Position numbers and translations under genes: made by a program
Shown here: positions 29,059-42,000 of the stretch, one piece after another
Numbering within the stretch: the stretch's first letter is position 1
Layout: each line of letters begins with the position of its first letter
Notes under the pieces: model-generated
Database searches by the model: none
Told to the model about the DNA's origin: nothing
The model's input: the letters and a program-made list of their open reading frames with translations, nothing else
DNA from: Dryocola clanedunensis subsp. sulfonylureivorans
Lineage (GTDB): Bacteria; Pseudomonadota; Gammaproteobacteria; Enterobacterales; Enterobacteriaceae
Direction of reading: 5' to 3'
Length of the DNA stretch: 64,000 nt
Assembly (NCBI RefSeq): GCF_016756775.1
Contig: NZ_JAERMU010000021.1
Location: forward strand, 1 to 64,000

Positions 29059-29793
29059 TCATTTCAAATTATGCTGCGTCAGGAACGACTCCCCACCCAG
29101 CTGGCGCATCTGCCTTAAAATCCACTGCTGACGCTGGCCGACATAGCCGGAAGGCGCATTCGCTTTAAAACGGATTGGATTAGGCAGCACGGCAGCAAGC
29201 AGAGCAGCTTCCGAAGCGGTTAAACGGCTCGCGGGCTTGTGGAAATAACGCTGCGCGGCGGCTTCCACACCGAACGTCCCTTCTCCAAATTCCGCGATGT
29301 TCAGGTAGACGGTCAGGATCCGGCGTTTCGTCCACACCACCTCCATCCCCAGCGTTAGCCCAGCCTCCAGACCTTTGCGCACCCAGCTGCGCCCATCCCA
29401 TAAGAAGAGATTTTTCGCGGTCTGCTGAGAGAGCGTGGACGCGCCGCGAATGCGGGTCTCTTTGCGCTCGCTGTGCGAAATGGCCTTTTCGATAGAAGCC
29501 ATGTCAAAGCCCCAGTGATCCGGGAACTTCTGGTCTTCGGCAGCCATCACCGCAAGCGGCATCCACGGAGAGATCTCATCCATGCTCACCCAGTCTGAAT
29601 GGGCCACATAGCTGAAATCACCCGTCAGCCAGGCGCCAAGCTGCCGCTCAGCCATCACCGCGGAAAACGGGACGGGAAGGAAGCTAAACAGCAGGATGCC
29701 CGCAATCCATAATCCGGCAAGAGCCAGCACGACACGCAGGACCCAACGTTTTATCTTCGCCCAAACAGTAAGACGCCCTTTTCTCATTCGCAA
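29059..29793 (-). CDS. mtgA: Monofunctional peptidoglycan glycosyltransferase MtgA
   Basis: 244 residues (E. coli 242). One N-terminal membrane helix (about 17-37) and a periplasmic GT51 domain that polymerises lipid II. The catalytic glutamate is E86 in [15 protein letters not shown]; the second conserved block [16 protein letters not shown] and the [27 protein letters not shown] region are intact. Its start overlaps the elbB stop by ten bases, so both are on one message. An ATG two codons in is also possible. Confidence 0.96.
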   Translation of the reverse strand: MRMRKGRLTVWAKIKRWVLRVVLALAGLWIAGILLFSFLPVPFSAVMAERQLGAWLTGDFSYVAHSDWVSMDEISPWMPLAVMAAEDQKFPDHWGFDMASIEKAISHSERKETRIRGASTLSQQTAKNLFLWDGRSWVRKGLEAGLTLGMEVVWTKRRILTVYLNIAEFGEGTFGVEAAAQRYFHKPASRLTASEAALLAAVLPNPIRFKANAPSGYVGQRQQWILRQMRQLGGESFLTQHNLK

Positions 29794-30437
29794 AGATCCA
29801 GTACGCGCGAAACAAGTTTCTCAATGCCCGTGGCTGCTTCATCGATACGTGTAGCCAGCATGTAGGCCGGGGTGGTGACAACCTTGTGCTCTTCATCAAC
29901 CACGATATCCGCCACCGGACAAGGCACGTGCTCCGCACCCATCTCTTCGAGCATCTCGGCAAGATCGATATCCGTGCCGATTGTCAGACGCACGGGCATG
30001 TCCAGGATTTTCGGCAGCATCGCAGGGGCGATACAGATAAAGCCCAGCGGTTTGCCCTGGGCGTGAAGTTCCCGCGCCAGACGCCGCAGCTCGCTGTCCA
30101 CCAGGCACTGTGTGCCGCTGGAGGCAAAATTACTGAGGTTCTTCGCTGCCCCAAAGCCACCCGGCACAATCAGCGCATCGAGCTGACTGGCATCGGCTTT
30201 TGCCAGCGGAGCTATCACGCCACGGGTAATACGCGCCGCTTCAACCAGAACATTACGCCCTTCTATAGCCGGTTCGTTTGCCAGATGATTAATGACATCT
30301 GCCTGAGGTTTGTCGGGCGCAAAACAGACCGCTTCAGCCCCTGCTCTGGCGAGCGCCAGAAGCGTAATCACCGCCTCATGGATTTCGCTGCCGTCATAGA
30401 CGCCGCAACCGCTGAGCACCACTCCAACTCTCTTCAT
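29784..30437 (-). CDS. elbB: ElbB, DJ-1/PfpI-like glyoxalase-type protein
   Basis: 217 residues, as in E. coli. Class I glutamine amidotransferase-like/DJ-1 fold with nucleophile cysteine C135 in GFICIAPAM and the [15 protein letters not shown] opening. E. coli ElbB was named for isoprenoid biosynthesis effects and has reported glyoxalase-like activity; its physiological role is not settled. The ATG at 30437 is preceded by AAGGA; the frame is open 90 bases upstream with no homology. ArcZ is encoded upstream on the opposite strand. Confidence 0.94.
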   Translation of the reverse strand: MKRVGVVLSGCGVYDGSEIHEAVITLLALARAGAEAVCFAPDKPQADVINHLANEPAIEGRNVLVEAARITRGVIAPLAKADASQLDALIVPGGFGAAKNLSNFASSGTQCLVDSELRRLARELHAQGKPLGFICIAPAMLPKILDMPVRLTIGTDIDLAEMLEEMGAEHVPCPVADIVVDEEHKVVTTPAYMLATRIDEAATGIEKLVSRVLDLCE

Positions 30438-30555
30438 TTGGTCATTCCTTTTCGTCATGCGGCAAGCAGTATCAGCAATAATAATTTGGCCGCTATGGTT
30501 CACACATTTTACTGGTTCATGTAACAAAATCTTTATGGTTTGCTATCTTAATTGC

Positions 30556-30680
30556 TGAGCATCCCGCTAATTGCAGGCTGCGCAGCCTGATAACCACCTA
30601 TAAAAACTCAGCGCAGCCTCCAGGTTTCCCTGGTGTTGGCGCAGTATTCGCGCACCCCGGTTTATCCGGGGTCATTTTTT
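30556..30680 (+). ncRNA. arcZ: Small regulatory RNA ArcZ
   Basis: Lies between elbB and arcB, antisense in orientation to both, exactly where E. coli encodes ArcZ (RyhA/SraH). The 3' 56 bases (about 30625-30680), which are the RNase E-processed active form in E. coli, are nearly identical: the seed region CCTGGTGTTGGCGCAG, the spacer and the terminator stem CCCCGG/CCGGGG with T6 tail. The 5' half is less alike. ArcZ uses Hfq to activate rpoS translation and to repress many mRNAs, and is itself under ArcA/ArcB control. A -10-like TATCTT (30544-30549) places the start near 30556, which is approximate. Confidence 0.92.
30655..30680 (+). terminator. ArcZ terminator
   Basis: Stem CCCCGG/CCGGGG (30655-30660 with 30666-30671), loop TTTAT, followed by TCATTTTTT. 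The T-rich end reaches into the last codons of arcB on the other strand. Confidence 0.9.
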
Positions 30681-33020
30681 GGTATTAGCTGCCACCCAGG
30701 CTCTGAGCACATCCACGTCGTGCTGCCACTCTTGTTTCAGCTCTTCAATCCATTCTCCGACGTTATCGGACCAGGCGGGTAAATCCGGCGACTGGATTTG
30801 CTGGGCAACCTGCTGCAGATGGCGTAATCCCACCGAGCCTGCCGCCCCTTTAATTTTGTGCCCCTCTTCCACCACACCTTTCGTGTCGCGGGCGGTCATG
30901 TTGGAATCCAGAATGTTTAAATAGTCCGGCATCATCTTTTCAAACATGACTAAGCCATCAGTAATCAGCTTCGGTCCTACCAGTTCCATGTACTGTTCGA
31001 GCATGGGTATATCGAGTAACGCCTGCTGCTTGCTGCTGTCAACTTGAGTCATTACAGGTTCCTTTTTGAGGTCAGACTGTTGGTTATCCCAGAATTTCTG
31101 GATGACCGCCATCAGCGCCGGCACCGCCAGCGGCTTGCTGAGCACATCATCCATTCCAGCATTCAGATACTCTTTTTTGTCTTTCAGCACGTTTGCCGTC
31201 AGCGCCACCAGCGGCGGCAAATCCTCTTTGGCAAAGCGGACATTAAGCTCCCTGGAGATATCCAGCCCTGTCATGTCCGGCAGCTGAATGTCCAGCAGGA
31301 CCAGATCGTATTCACCGGGGGTGAACTTCTCCAGCGCCTCTTTGCCCGTCATGGCCACGTCGACGCTGTTGCCAAGTTTCTCAAGCACCGAGCGGGCAAC
31401 AATCACGTTCAGTTCGATATCTTCCACCAGCAGAACATGTAGCGCAGGCAGCGGCATATCGTCATCGTCTAAAGTATCCTCCACTTCTTCCGCTACGCGA
31501 GGAGCCTGTACGGTAAGAGCGAACAGCGCCCCCTGGCCCGGTTCGCTATTGACAGTGATATCGCCACCCATGCTTTTCGCCAGACGGCGGGAGACAGCCA
31601 GGCCAATGCCGGTGCCTGTGGCAGGCTTGCCGCCCTTGCTGTCTTTCACCTGGTAATACATCGCGAAGATTTTGTCCTGCTCGTTCTGCGGGATGCCGAT
31701 TCCAGAATCCTGCACCTCAAAGCGCAGCTGATTTTCGTTTTCATACCGCACGCGCACCGTGACCTGTCCGTCTTTCGGGGTAAATTTCACGGCGTTGCTG
31801 ATGAGATTCCAGAGGATCTGGCGCAGGCGGGTGCCGTCGGTCACCACTTTATGCGGCAGCGGGAGAGTCGGCTCCATCACAAAGCGCAGGCCTTTCTGCT
31901 GCGCCTGTAGCCCGGAGAGGTTCTCCAGATCGGCCAGGAAGCTGGTGAAATCCACCTGCTGGTTATCCAGCTGCACTTTATGGCGCTCAAGCTTGTCCAT
32001 ATCGATAATATCGTTGAAGATATTGCCCAGCGTGATGGCCGAAACGTGGATGGTTTTCAGATAGTTGGTCTGCTCGGCATTCAGCTCGGTATCAAGCAGG
32101 ATACGACTTAAGCCAACGATGCCGTTAAGCGGCGTGCGCAGCTCGTGGCTGATGGTAGAGATGAAGGTGGTCTTATCCCGGCTGGCTCGCTCTAACGCGT
32201 CCTGGTAGCGCTTACGTTCGGTAATATCGCGCCCAAAGCCCATCAGGCCATGGCGTTTACCCACGCGGTCGTAATAAGGCACCTTACGGATTTCAAAGCA
32301 GGCTTTGCGTCCGTCAGGATAATCCAACCACTGCTCATACGTCAGCGACACATTGTGGCGGAAGACCTTCTCGTCGGTTTCGATAACTTTCTGTGCCGCT
32401 TCCGGAGAGTAAACATCCTGCGGTTTCAGGCTCACCAGCTGTTTCTCGCTTTTGCCGGTCAGCAGCTCCATGGCGCGGTTACAGCCGGAAAACTCCTTGT
32501 CTTCATTACGGTAGAAAACCAGATCCGGAGAGGCGTCCAGAAAAGAGCGCAGGAAAGAGGACTGCTGCTCCAGCAGGATTTGGGTCTCTTCACGCTCCTG
32601 CATCTCCACTTTGAGCTGCTCGAGCATGGTCTGACGTTCGTCTTCGGCCTTTTTACGGTCGGAAATTTCCTGATTAAGCTGGGCGATATTGTCCTTCAGC
32701 TGAACATTGAGCTTCAGGTCACGCTCACGCATCTCTTCAAGCTTCTCGACCAGTCTGGACAACCGCTGCCGCGACTCTTCAAGCTGTTCGACAACAACAG
32801 AGAGGAAGTAGACCGCCCAGGGCGTGATAAGCAAGCCGAAGAATATCGAGCGCACCACATCAATACTTTCGACCTCGCCGCGCAGCAGCATGGTGACAGC
32901 CATCTGCACGATGATCGCCAGTACCACCAGGGCCGAAGCCAACAGCAGGGAGAAGCGCACTAACCCCAGCTTCACCATTAAATCAACGTAGTACTGCGCC
33001 AGTAACCGGATTTGCTTCAT
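30672..33020 (-). CDS. arcB: Aerobic respiration sensor kinase ArcB
   Basis: 782 residues (E. coli 778). Two membrane helices (about 22-45 and 56-77), a coiled linker, a PAS domain (about 155-270) with the redox-active cysteines C180 and C241, histidine kinase domain with H292 in STISHELRTPLNG, receiver domain with D577, and HPt domain with H721. It senses quinone redox state and phosphorylates ArcA through a His-Asp-His relay. arcZ overlaps its 3' end on the opposite strand, so both transcripts face each other. yhcC begins upstream 62 bases away on the same strand. Confidence 0.98.
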   Translation of the reverse strand: MKQIRLLAQYYVDLMVKLGLVRFSLLLASALVVLAIIVQMAVTMLLRGEVESIDVVRSIFFGLLITPWAVYFLSVVVEQLEESRQRLSRLVEKLEEMRERDLKLNVQLKDNIAQLNQEISDRKKAEDERQTMLEQLKVEMQEREETQILLEQQSSFLRSFLDASPDLVFYRNEDKEFSGCNRAMELLTGKSEKQLVSLKPQDVYSPEAAQKVIETDEKVFRHNVSLTYEQWLDYPDGRKACFEIRKVPYYDRVGKRHGLMGFGRDITERKRYQDALERASRDKTTFISTISHELRTPLNGIVGLSRILLDTELNAEQTNYLKTIHVSAITLGNIFNDIIDMDKLERHKVQLDNQQVDFTSFLADLENLSGLQAQQKGLRFVMEPTLPLPHKVVTDGTRLRQILWNLISNAVKFTPKDGQVTVRVRYENENQLRFEVQDSGIGIPQNEQDKIFAMYYQVKDSKGGKPATGTGIGLAVSRRLAKSMGGDITVNSEPGQGALFALTVQAPRVAEEVEDTLDDDDMPLPALHVLLVEDIELNVIVARSVLEKLGNSVDVAMTGKEALEKFTPGEYDLVLLDIQLPDMTGLDISRELNVRFAKEDLPPLVALTANVLKDKKEYLNAGMDDVLSKPLAVPALMAVIQKFWDNQQSDLKKEPVMTQVDSSKQQALLDIPMLEQYMELVGPKLITDGLVMFEKMMPDYLNILDSNMTARDTKGVVEEGHKIKGAAGSVGLRHLQQVAQQIQSPDLPAWSDNVGEWIEELKQEWQHDVDVLRAWVAANTKK

Positions 33021-33081
33021 GAAACGTTTCCCTCGCCAACAATGCGCTAAATATACCGCAAAAAGACGTGGCGCTCAGGAA

Positions 33082-34014
33082 TTACAAGACGAGAGTGGGA
33101 TCCCAGGGTGTATTCAGCCCGGAGCCCTGGGGGCCAAACTCCTGCAAATATTTGTCGATGGCCGCCATGCCAGCCCAGCGGTTCTCGCACCAAAGGGGCG
33201 CCAGCAGGGTCGGACGGCGCGCATTGGCGGAAATTCGATGATAGACGACGTCCAGCGGTGTATGGCGGATCATTTCCCCTGCGGTTACAGCATATTCTTG
33301 CAGTTCGATCCCCTGCAAACGCCCCGCCTGCCAGCTCTTCGCCATAGTGCTGCCCTCAACAATATGCAGCGGATGAAGCTTGATGCCGTCCACCCCTGTT
33401 TCCACGACCTTCTCCAGCGTGTCCATGCAGTGCGCCTGGCCTTCGCCCGGCAACCCGACGATAAGATGACTGCATACTTTTAGCCCACGCAGACGTGCAC
33501 GACGGGTGGTTTCCTGATAGCAGGCGAAGTCATGGCCGCGATTAATACGGTGCAGGGTTTTGTCGTGCGCCGTCTGTAGCCCCAGCTCCAGCCAGACCTC
33601 ATAGCCCCGGTCATGGTATTCACTTAGCAAATCAAGCACGCTTTCCGGCACGCAGTCCGGGCGGGTGCCAACGCACAGTCCGACAATGTTTGTCTGCGTC
33701 ACCGCCTCCTGATACATCGAGCGCAGCACCTGAACTTCCGCCCAGGTGCTGGTATAGGCCTGAAAATACGCAAGATAGTGCTGGGCGCGGTCCGCGAGCT
33801 TCGCCTGATGGACGAGCTGGTCGGCTATCGACTTGTGCTGCTGGGTTTCATCGGCAAAGGAGGCCACATTGCAGAAAGTGCATCCACCACGGCCAATGGT
33901 GCCGTCGCGGTTCGGGCAGCTAAAGCCCCCGTGGAGGGAGAGTTTATGAACTTTGTGCCCATAGCGGCGAGAGAGATCCCCACCAAACATATTGACTAAT
34001 TTCTGTAACTGCAT
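33082..34014 (-). CDS. yhcC: Radical SAM protein YhcC
   Basis: 310 residues (E. coli 309). Radical SAM fold; three cysteines of the 4Fe-4S cluster are C33, C45 and C48 in the family-specific spacing CPNRDGTIGRGGCTFCN (CX11CX2C rather than CX3CX2C). The family (TIGR01212) resembles Elp3-type enzymes but the substrate is not known. It precedes arcB; divergent from gltB over a 684-base region. Confidence 0.95.
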   Translation of the reverse strand: MQLQKLVNMFGGDLSRRYGHKVHKLSLHGGFSCPNRDGTIGRGGCTFCNVASFADETQQHKSIADQLVHQAKLADRAQHYLAYFQAYTSTWAEVQVLRSMYQEAVTQTNIVGLCVGTRPDCVPESVLDLLSEYHDRGYEVWLELGLQTAHDKTLHRINRGHDFACYQETTRRARLRGLKVCSHLIVGLPGEGQAHCMDTLEKVVETGVDGIKLHPLHIVEGSTMAKSWQAGRLQGIELQEYAVTAGEMIRHTPLDVVYHRISANARRPTLLAPLWCENRWAGMAAIDKYLQEFGPQGSGLNTPWDPTLVL

Positions 34015-34698
34015 AATCTGTTGGGCCGGCCCGAGAAAGGGACGTAGCCTGCCATTTTCTGCATCACGACGCGATGACCTGGATCAAGCGTACTGGCGCA
34101 GCTTTAACTATTGAATAACCATTCACGATTAGTGCAACTCTACGCACTATGCAGATGATTACTTTTCCTTATACTGCGAGCTTCTTTTTAAAGAATATCG
34201 CCTGCGGTGAAAAACAGTGTCATGCAGTGCGGTGAATACAAAATGCAGCATAACATGCTGGTAAATTTACAACTGCCAGCATGGTCTGGAATTTCGCTGC
34301 CTTTCAGACAGTGAGAGAGATCACATAACCCGCCTCGTTCTCCGGCACGCCAGGTGCATCTAAAAACCCAACAAGTCATTCATTATCATTATGTTAACTT
34401 CGCTTTAGTCGATTCAGACATAAATAAGAAGGACATTTGACCTGGGTACGCTTTCCCGATAAGTTGGAAATCCGCTGGAAGCTTTCTGGATGGGCGCTGT
34501 GCCCGTCATATTTATGCAGTAATTTAGATTCCCTCTAAAGCAAGTCCTCAACACTTGTGAAACCGATGCAAAGGTCAATTAAGAGGGCGACACGCGAGGT
34601 CAGCGTATGACGCGCAAAACCCCGTCGCCATGCCCTTTTTACGCCCGTGCGCAGCGGTCCTGGAGTGAGTCACGTAGAGCCTGGGGAGGTTCACTGAT
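34015..34698. other. Long gltB upstream region
   Basis: 684 bases without a recognisable gene. The last about 90 bases are homologous to the reading frame once annotated as the N-terminal extension of E. coli GltB, but here that frame is broken (see gltB). Two inverted repeats stand out: TAGTGC/GCACTA near 34129-34149 and ATGCTGG/CCAGCAT (34255-34261 with 34276-34282). In E. coli the corresponding region binds Lrp, IHF and other regulators, so the AT-rich tract around 34370-34430 is a likely place for such sites, but I cannot assign them individually. Confidence 0.6.
34255..34282. promoter_or_regulatory. Inverted repeat upstream of gltB
   Basis: ATGCTGG (34255-34261) and CCAGCAT (34276-34282) enclose AT-rich TAAATTTACA. 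Size and AT-rich centre are suited to a dimeric regulator such as Lrp, but the sequence does not prove it. Confidence 0.35.
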
Positions 34699-37600
34699 AT
34701 GTTGTACGATAAATCCCTTGAGAAGGATAACTGTGGTTTCGGCCTGATCGCCCACATAGAAGGCGAACCTAGCCACAAGGTAGTGCGTACTGCTATTCAC
34801 GCACTGGCCCGAATGCAGCACCGTGGCGCGATTCTTGCCGATGGTAAAACCGGTGACGGTTGCGGGCTGCTGTTACAGAAACCCGATCGTTTCTTCCGTA
34901 TCGTTGCGGAAGAACGTGGCTGGCGTCTGGCTAAGAACTATGCCGTCGGCATGATTTTCCTGAATAAAGATGATGCGCTTGCCTCTGCAAGCCGCCGTAT
35001 CGTTGAAGAAGAGCTGCAAAACGAGACGCTGTCGATTGTTGGCTGGCGCGAAGTGCCCACTAATGAAGACGTGCTCGGTGAAATCGCCCTCTCCTCTAAG
35101 CCTCGCATCGAACAAATTTTTGTGAATGCCCCGGCTGGCTGGCGTCCGCGCGATATGGAACGCCGCCTGTTCATCGCCCGCCGTCGCATTGAGAAACGCA
35201 TCCAGGATAAAGACTTCTACGTTTGTAGCCTGTCCAATCTGGTGAACATCTATAAAGGTCTGTGTATGCCGGCTGACCTGCCGCGCTTCTACCTGGACCT
35301 CGCAGACCTGCGTCTGGAATCGGCCATTTGCCTTTTCCACCAGCGCTTCTCCACCAACACCGTCCCACGCTGGCCGCTGGCTCAGCCGTTCCGCTATCTG
35401 GCGCACAACGGTGAAATCAACACCATTACCGGTAACCGCCAGTGGGCTCGCGCCCGTACCTATAAGTTCCAGACCCCGCTGATCCCGGATCTGCATGATG
35501 CCGCGCCGTTCGTTAACGAAACGGGCTCCGACTCAAGCTCAATGGATAACATGCTGGAGCTGCTGCTGGCAGGCGGCATGGACATCGTGCGCGCCATGCG
35601 CCTGCTGGTTCCGCCAGCCTGGCAGAACAACCCGAACATGGATCCGGAACTGCGCGCGTTCTTCGACTTTAACTCCATGCACATGGAGCCGTGGGACGGC
35701 CCGGCCGGTATCGTCATGTCCGACGGACGTTTCGCGGCCTGTAACCTGGACCGTAACGGTCTGCGTCCTGCCCGCTACGTTATCACCAAAGACAAGCTCA
35801 TCACCTGTGCCTCGGAAGTCGGTATCTGGGATTACCAGCCTGACGAAGTGGTGGAGAAAGGCCGCGTTGGCCCGGGCGAGCTGATGGTTATCGACACCCG
35901 TATTGGCCGTATCCTGCACTCTGCGGAGACCGATGAAGAGCTGAAAAGCCGTCACCCGTATAAAGAGTGGATGGAAAACAACGTACGCCGCCTGGTGCCG
36001 TTTGAAGATCTGCCGGATGAAGAAGTCGGTACACGCGTGATGGACGACGACACGCTGGCAAGCTATCAGAAGCAGTTTAACTACAGCGCGGAAGAGCTGG
36101 ATTCTATCCTGCACGTGCTGGGTGAGAACGGCCAGGAAGCGGTCGGTTCAATGGGTGACGATACCCCGTTTGCCGTGCTTTCCAGCCAGCCACGTATTAT
36201 TTACGACTACTTCCGTCAGCAGTTTGCGCAGGTGACTAACCCGCCAATCGATCCGCTGCGCGAAGCGCACGTGATGTCGCTGGCCACCAGCATCGGCCGT
36301 GAAATGAACGTCTTCTGTGAAGCAGAAGGCCAGGCGCACCGCCTGAGCTTTAAATCGCCGATTCTGCTGTGGTCCGATTTCCAGCAGCTGACCACTCTGG
36401 ACGAAGAGTACTATCGCGCCGACACGCTGGACATCACCTACGATGTCACCGAGAAGTCGCTGCACGAAACCGTCAGCGCCTTGTGCGATGAAGCTGAACG
36501 CATGGTGCGCAACGGCACCGTCCTGCTGGTGCTGTCTGACCGTAACATCGCCAAAAATCGTCTGCCGGTTCCGGCTCCGATGGCGGTGGGCGCGATCCAG
36601 ACTCGCCTGGTTGAAAAGAACCTGCGCTGCGACGCCAACATCATTGTTGAAACCGCAAGCGCCCGTGATCCGCATCACTTCGCGGTTCTGCTGGGCTTCG
36701 GCGCAACGGCAATCTACCCGTATCTGGCGTACGAATCGCTGGCTCGTCTGGTCGATACCCGCGCGCTGGACAAGAGCTACCGTACCGTGATGCAGAACTA
36801 TCGCAACGGCATCAACAAGGGTCTGTACAAGATCATGTCCAAAATGGGCATCTCGACTATCGCCTCTTACCGTTGCTCGAAGCTGTTCGAAGCCGTCGGC
36901 CTGCACAAAGAAGTTTCTGAGCTGTGCTTCCAGGGGGTTGTCAGCCGTATCGGCGGCGCAGGCTTCAACGACTTCCAGCAGGACCTGCTTAACCTCTCCA
37001 AACGCGCGTGGCTGGTCCGCAAACCGCTGGATCAGGGTGGTCAGCTGAAGTTCGTCCACGGTGGCGAATACCACGCCTACAACCCGGACGTTGTGCAGAC
37101 GCTGCAAAAAGCGGTGAACAGCGGCGAGTACAAAGATTATCAGGACTATGCGAAGCTGGTGAACGAACGCCCGGTGGCCACACTGCGCGATATGCTGGCG
37201 CTGGCCCCTCAGGGTGAGAGCGTCCGCATTGAAGACGTGGAGCCGGCAACCGAGCTGTTCAAACGCTTCGATACTGCCGCCATGTCTATCGGCGCGTTAA
37301 GCCCGGAAGCGCATGAGTCTCTGGCAGAGGCGATGAACAGCATCGGCGGGAACTCCAACTCTGGCGAAGGTGGCGAAGACCCGGCGCGTTACGGCACCAA
37401 CAAAGTTTCCCGCATCAAGCAGGTGGCTTCCGGCCGCTTTGGCGTGACCCCGGCTTATCTGGTCAACGCCGACGTTATCCAGATTAAAGTTGCCCAGGGT
37501 GCGAAACCTGGCGAAGGCGGTCAGTTACCGGGTGACAAAGTGACCCCGTATATCGCCAAGCTGCGTTATTCCGTACCGGGCGTGACGCTGATTTCGCCTC

Positions 37601-39156
37601 CGCCGCACCACGATATCTACTCTATCGAAGATCTGGCGCAGCTGATTTTTGACCTCAAACAGGTCAACCCGAAGGCGATGATCTCCGTGAAGCTGGTTTC
37701 AGAACCGGGCGTCGGCACTATCGCAACCGGCGTGGCGAAAGCCTACGCGGACCTGATCACCATCGCAGGCTACGACGGCGGCACAGGCGCAAGCCCGCTC
37801 TCCTCCGTGAAATACGCGGGCTGCCCGTGGGAGCTGGGCCTGGTGGAAACCCAGCAGGCGCTGGTGGCTAACGGTCTGCGCCATAAGATCCGTCTGCAGG
37901 TGGACGGCGGCCTGAAAACCGGCCTCGATATCATCAAAGCGGCGATTCTGGGCGCGGAAAGCTTCGGCTTCGGCACCGGACCAATGGTTGCGCTGGGCTG
38001 TAAATACCTGCGTATTTGCCACCTGAACAACTGTGCAACGGGCGTTGCAACCCAGGACGAAAAGCTGCGTAAGAATCACTATCACGGTCTGCCGTTCAAA
38101 GTAACAAACTACTTTGACTTCATCGCCCGTGAAACGCGTGAACTGATGGCGCAGCTGGGCGTGAAGCGTCTGGTTGATCTGATTGGCCGTACCGACCTGC
38201 TCAAAGAGCTGGACGGGTTCACCGCCAAACAGCAGAACCTGGACCTTTCTAACCTGCTGAAAACGGCTGAACCGATGCCGGGTAAAGCGGTGTACTGCAC
38301 AGAGCACAACCCGCCGTTCGATAAAGGCGATTTGAACGCTCAGCTGTTGGGCCAGGCGCAGCAATATGTGGATAACAAGCAGAGCAAAACGTTCTGGTTC
38401 GATATCCGCAACACTGACCGTTCAGTCGGTGCAATGCTCTCCGGGTACATCGCTCAGCACCATGGCGACCAAGGGCTGGCAGCCGATCCGATCAAAGCAC
38501 ACTTCAGCGGAACCGCAGGACAGAGCTTCGGCGTCTGGAACGCAGGCGGCGTTGAGCTGCACCTGACCGGTGATGCCAACGACTACGTCGGCAAAGGTAT
38601 GGCGGGTGGGCTTATCTCCATTCGTCCGCCGGTTGGCTCCGCATTCCGTAGCCATGAAGCGACAATTATCGGTAACACCTGCCTGTACGGCGCAACCGGC
38701 GGCAAGCTGTATGCGTCCGGCCATGCGGGTGAGCGTTTCGCGGTGCGTAACTCCGGTGCTATCACCGTAGTGGAAGGCATTGGCGACAACGGTTGTGAAT
38801 ACATGACGGGCGGCATCGTCTGCATCATCGGTAAAACCGGGGTGAACTTCGGCGCAGGTATGACGGGCGGTTTCGCCTACGTGCTCGACGAAGACGGCGA
38901 TTTCCGCAAGCGTGTTAACCCTGAACTGGTTGAGCTGCTCAATGTTGAAGAGCTGGCCATCCACGAGGAGCACCTGCGCGGCATGATTACCGAGCACGTG
39001 CAGCTGACGGGTTCACAGCGCGGCGAAGAGATTCTGGCAAACTGGCCGGCCTTTGCGCCGAAATTCATGTTGGTTAAACCGAAGTCCAGTGATGTCAAAG
39101 CATTGTTGGGTCACCGCAGTCGTTCCGCAGCCGAGCTGCGGGTGCAGGCGCAGTAA
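34699..39156 (+). CDS. gltB: Glutamate synthase (NADPH) large subunit GltB
   Basis: 1,485 residues (E. coli 1,486). It makes two glutamates from glutamine and 2-oxoglutarate. Domains: N-terminal class II glutaminase with catalytic cysteine C12 exposed by removal of an 11-residue propeptide ([10 protein letters not shown]), central domain, FMN-binding synthase domain (about 800-1220) with the 3Fe-4S cysteines in [12 protein letters not shown], and the C-terminal beta-helix rich in GxxGxG. The start at 34699 is supported by GGGGAGG before it. A longer E. coli form beginning 31 codons earlier is impossible here because the homologous upstream frame is shifted and stopped. gltD follows nine bases later. 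Confidence 0.98.
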   Translation: MLYDKSLEKDNCGFGLIAHIEGEPSHKVVRTAIHALARMQHRGAILADGKTGDGCGLLLQKPDRFFRIVAEERGWRLAKNYAVGMIFLNKDDALASASRRIVEEELQNETLSIVGWREVPTNEDVLGEIALSSKPRIEQIFVNAPAGWRPRDMERRLFIARRRIEKRIQDKDFYVCSLSNLVNIYKGLCMPADLPRFYLDLADLRLESAICLFHQRFSTNTVPRWPLAQPFRYLAHNGEINTITGNRQWARARTYKFQTPLIPDLHDAAPFVNETGSDSSSMDNMLELLLAGGMDIVRAMRLLVPPAWQNNPNMDPELRAFFDFNSMHMEPWDGPAGIVMSDGRFAACNLDRNGLRPARYVITKDKLITCASEVGIWDYQPDEVVEKGRVGPGELMVIDTRIGRILHSAETDEELKSRHPYKEWMENNVRRLVPFEDLPDEEVGTRVMDDDTLASYQKQFNYSAEELDSILHVLGENGQEAVGSMGDDTPFAVLSSQPRIIYDYFRQQFAQVTNPPIDPLREAHVMSLATSIGREMNVFCEAEGQAHRLSFKSPILLWSDFQQLTTLDEEYYRADTLDITYDVTEKSLHETVSALCDEAERMVRNGTVLLVLSDRNIAKNRLPVPAPMAVGAIQTRLVEKNLRCDANIIVETASARDPHHFAVLLGFGATAIYPYLAYESLARLVDTRALDKSYRTVMQNYRNGINKGLYKIMSKMGISTIASYRCSKLFEAVGLHKEVSELCFQGVVSRIGGAGFNDFQQDLLNLSKRAWLVRKPLDQGGQLKFVHGGEYHAYNPDVVQTLQKAVNSGEYKDYQDYAKLVNERPVATLRDMLALAPQGESVRIEDVEPATELFKRFDTAAMSIGALSPEAHESLAEAMNSIGGNSNSGEGGEDPARYGTNKVSRIKQVASGRFGVTPAYLVNADVIQIKVAQGAKPGEGGQLPGDKVTPYIAKLRYSVPGVTLISPPPHHDIYSIEDLAQLIFDLKQVNPKAMISVKLVSEPGVGTIATGVAKAYADLITIAGYDGGTGASPLSSVKYAGCPWELGLVETQQALVANGLRHKIRLQVDGGLKTGLDIIKAAILGAESFGFGTGPMVALGCKYLRICHLNNCATGVATQDEKLRKNHYHGLPFKVTNYFDFIARETRELMAQLGVKRLVDLIGRTDLLKELDGFTAKQQNLDLSNLLKTAEPMPGKAVYCTEHNPPFDKGDLNAQLLGQAQQYVDNKQSKTFWFDIRNTDRSVGAMLSGYIAQHHGDQGLAADPIKAHFSGTAGQSFGVWNAGGVELHLTGDANDYVGKGMAGGLISIRPPVGSAFRSHEATIIGNTCLYGATGGKLYASGHAGERFAVRNSGAITVVEGIGDNGCEYMTGGIVCIIGKTGVNFGAGMTGGFAYVLDEDGDFRKRVNPELVELLNVEELAIHEEHLRGMITEHVQLTGSQRGEEILANWPAFAPKFMLVKPKSSDVKALLGHRSRSAAELRVQAQ

Positions 39157-40584
<1,428 letters not shown>

Positions 40585-40591
40585 TGCCCGT

Positions 40592-40618
40592 GTCGGATGG
40601 CGCTAACGCTTATCCGAC
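40592..40618. repeat. REP-like palindrome after gltD
   Basis: GTCGGAT (40592-40598) pairs with ATCCGAC (40612-40618) around GGCGCTAACGCTT, the canonical enterobacterial REP form. Confidence 0.7.
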
Positions 40619-40633
40619 CTGCTGACGAGAAGG

Positions 40634-40660
40634 CCGGAGGACATATTGCCTCCGGTTTTT

Positions 40661-40662
<2 letters not shown>
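40634..40662 (+). terminator. Terminator of gltBD
   Basis: Perfect 7-bp stem CCGGAGG/CCTCCGG (40634-40640 with 40649-40655), eight-base loop, then seven T. It abuts the stop of convergent nanQ. Confidence 0.9.
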
Positions 40663-41996
<1,334 letters not shown>

Positions 41997-42000
<4 letters not shown>

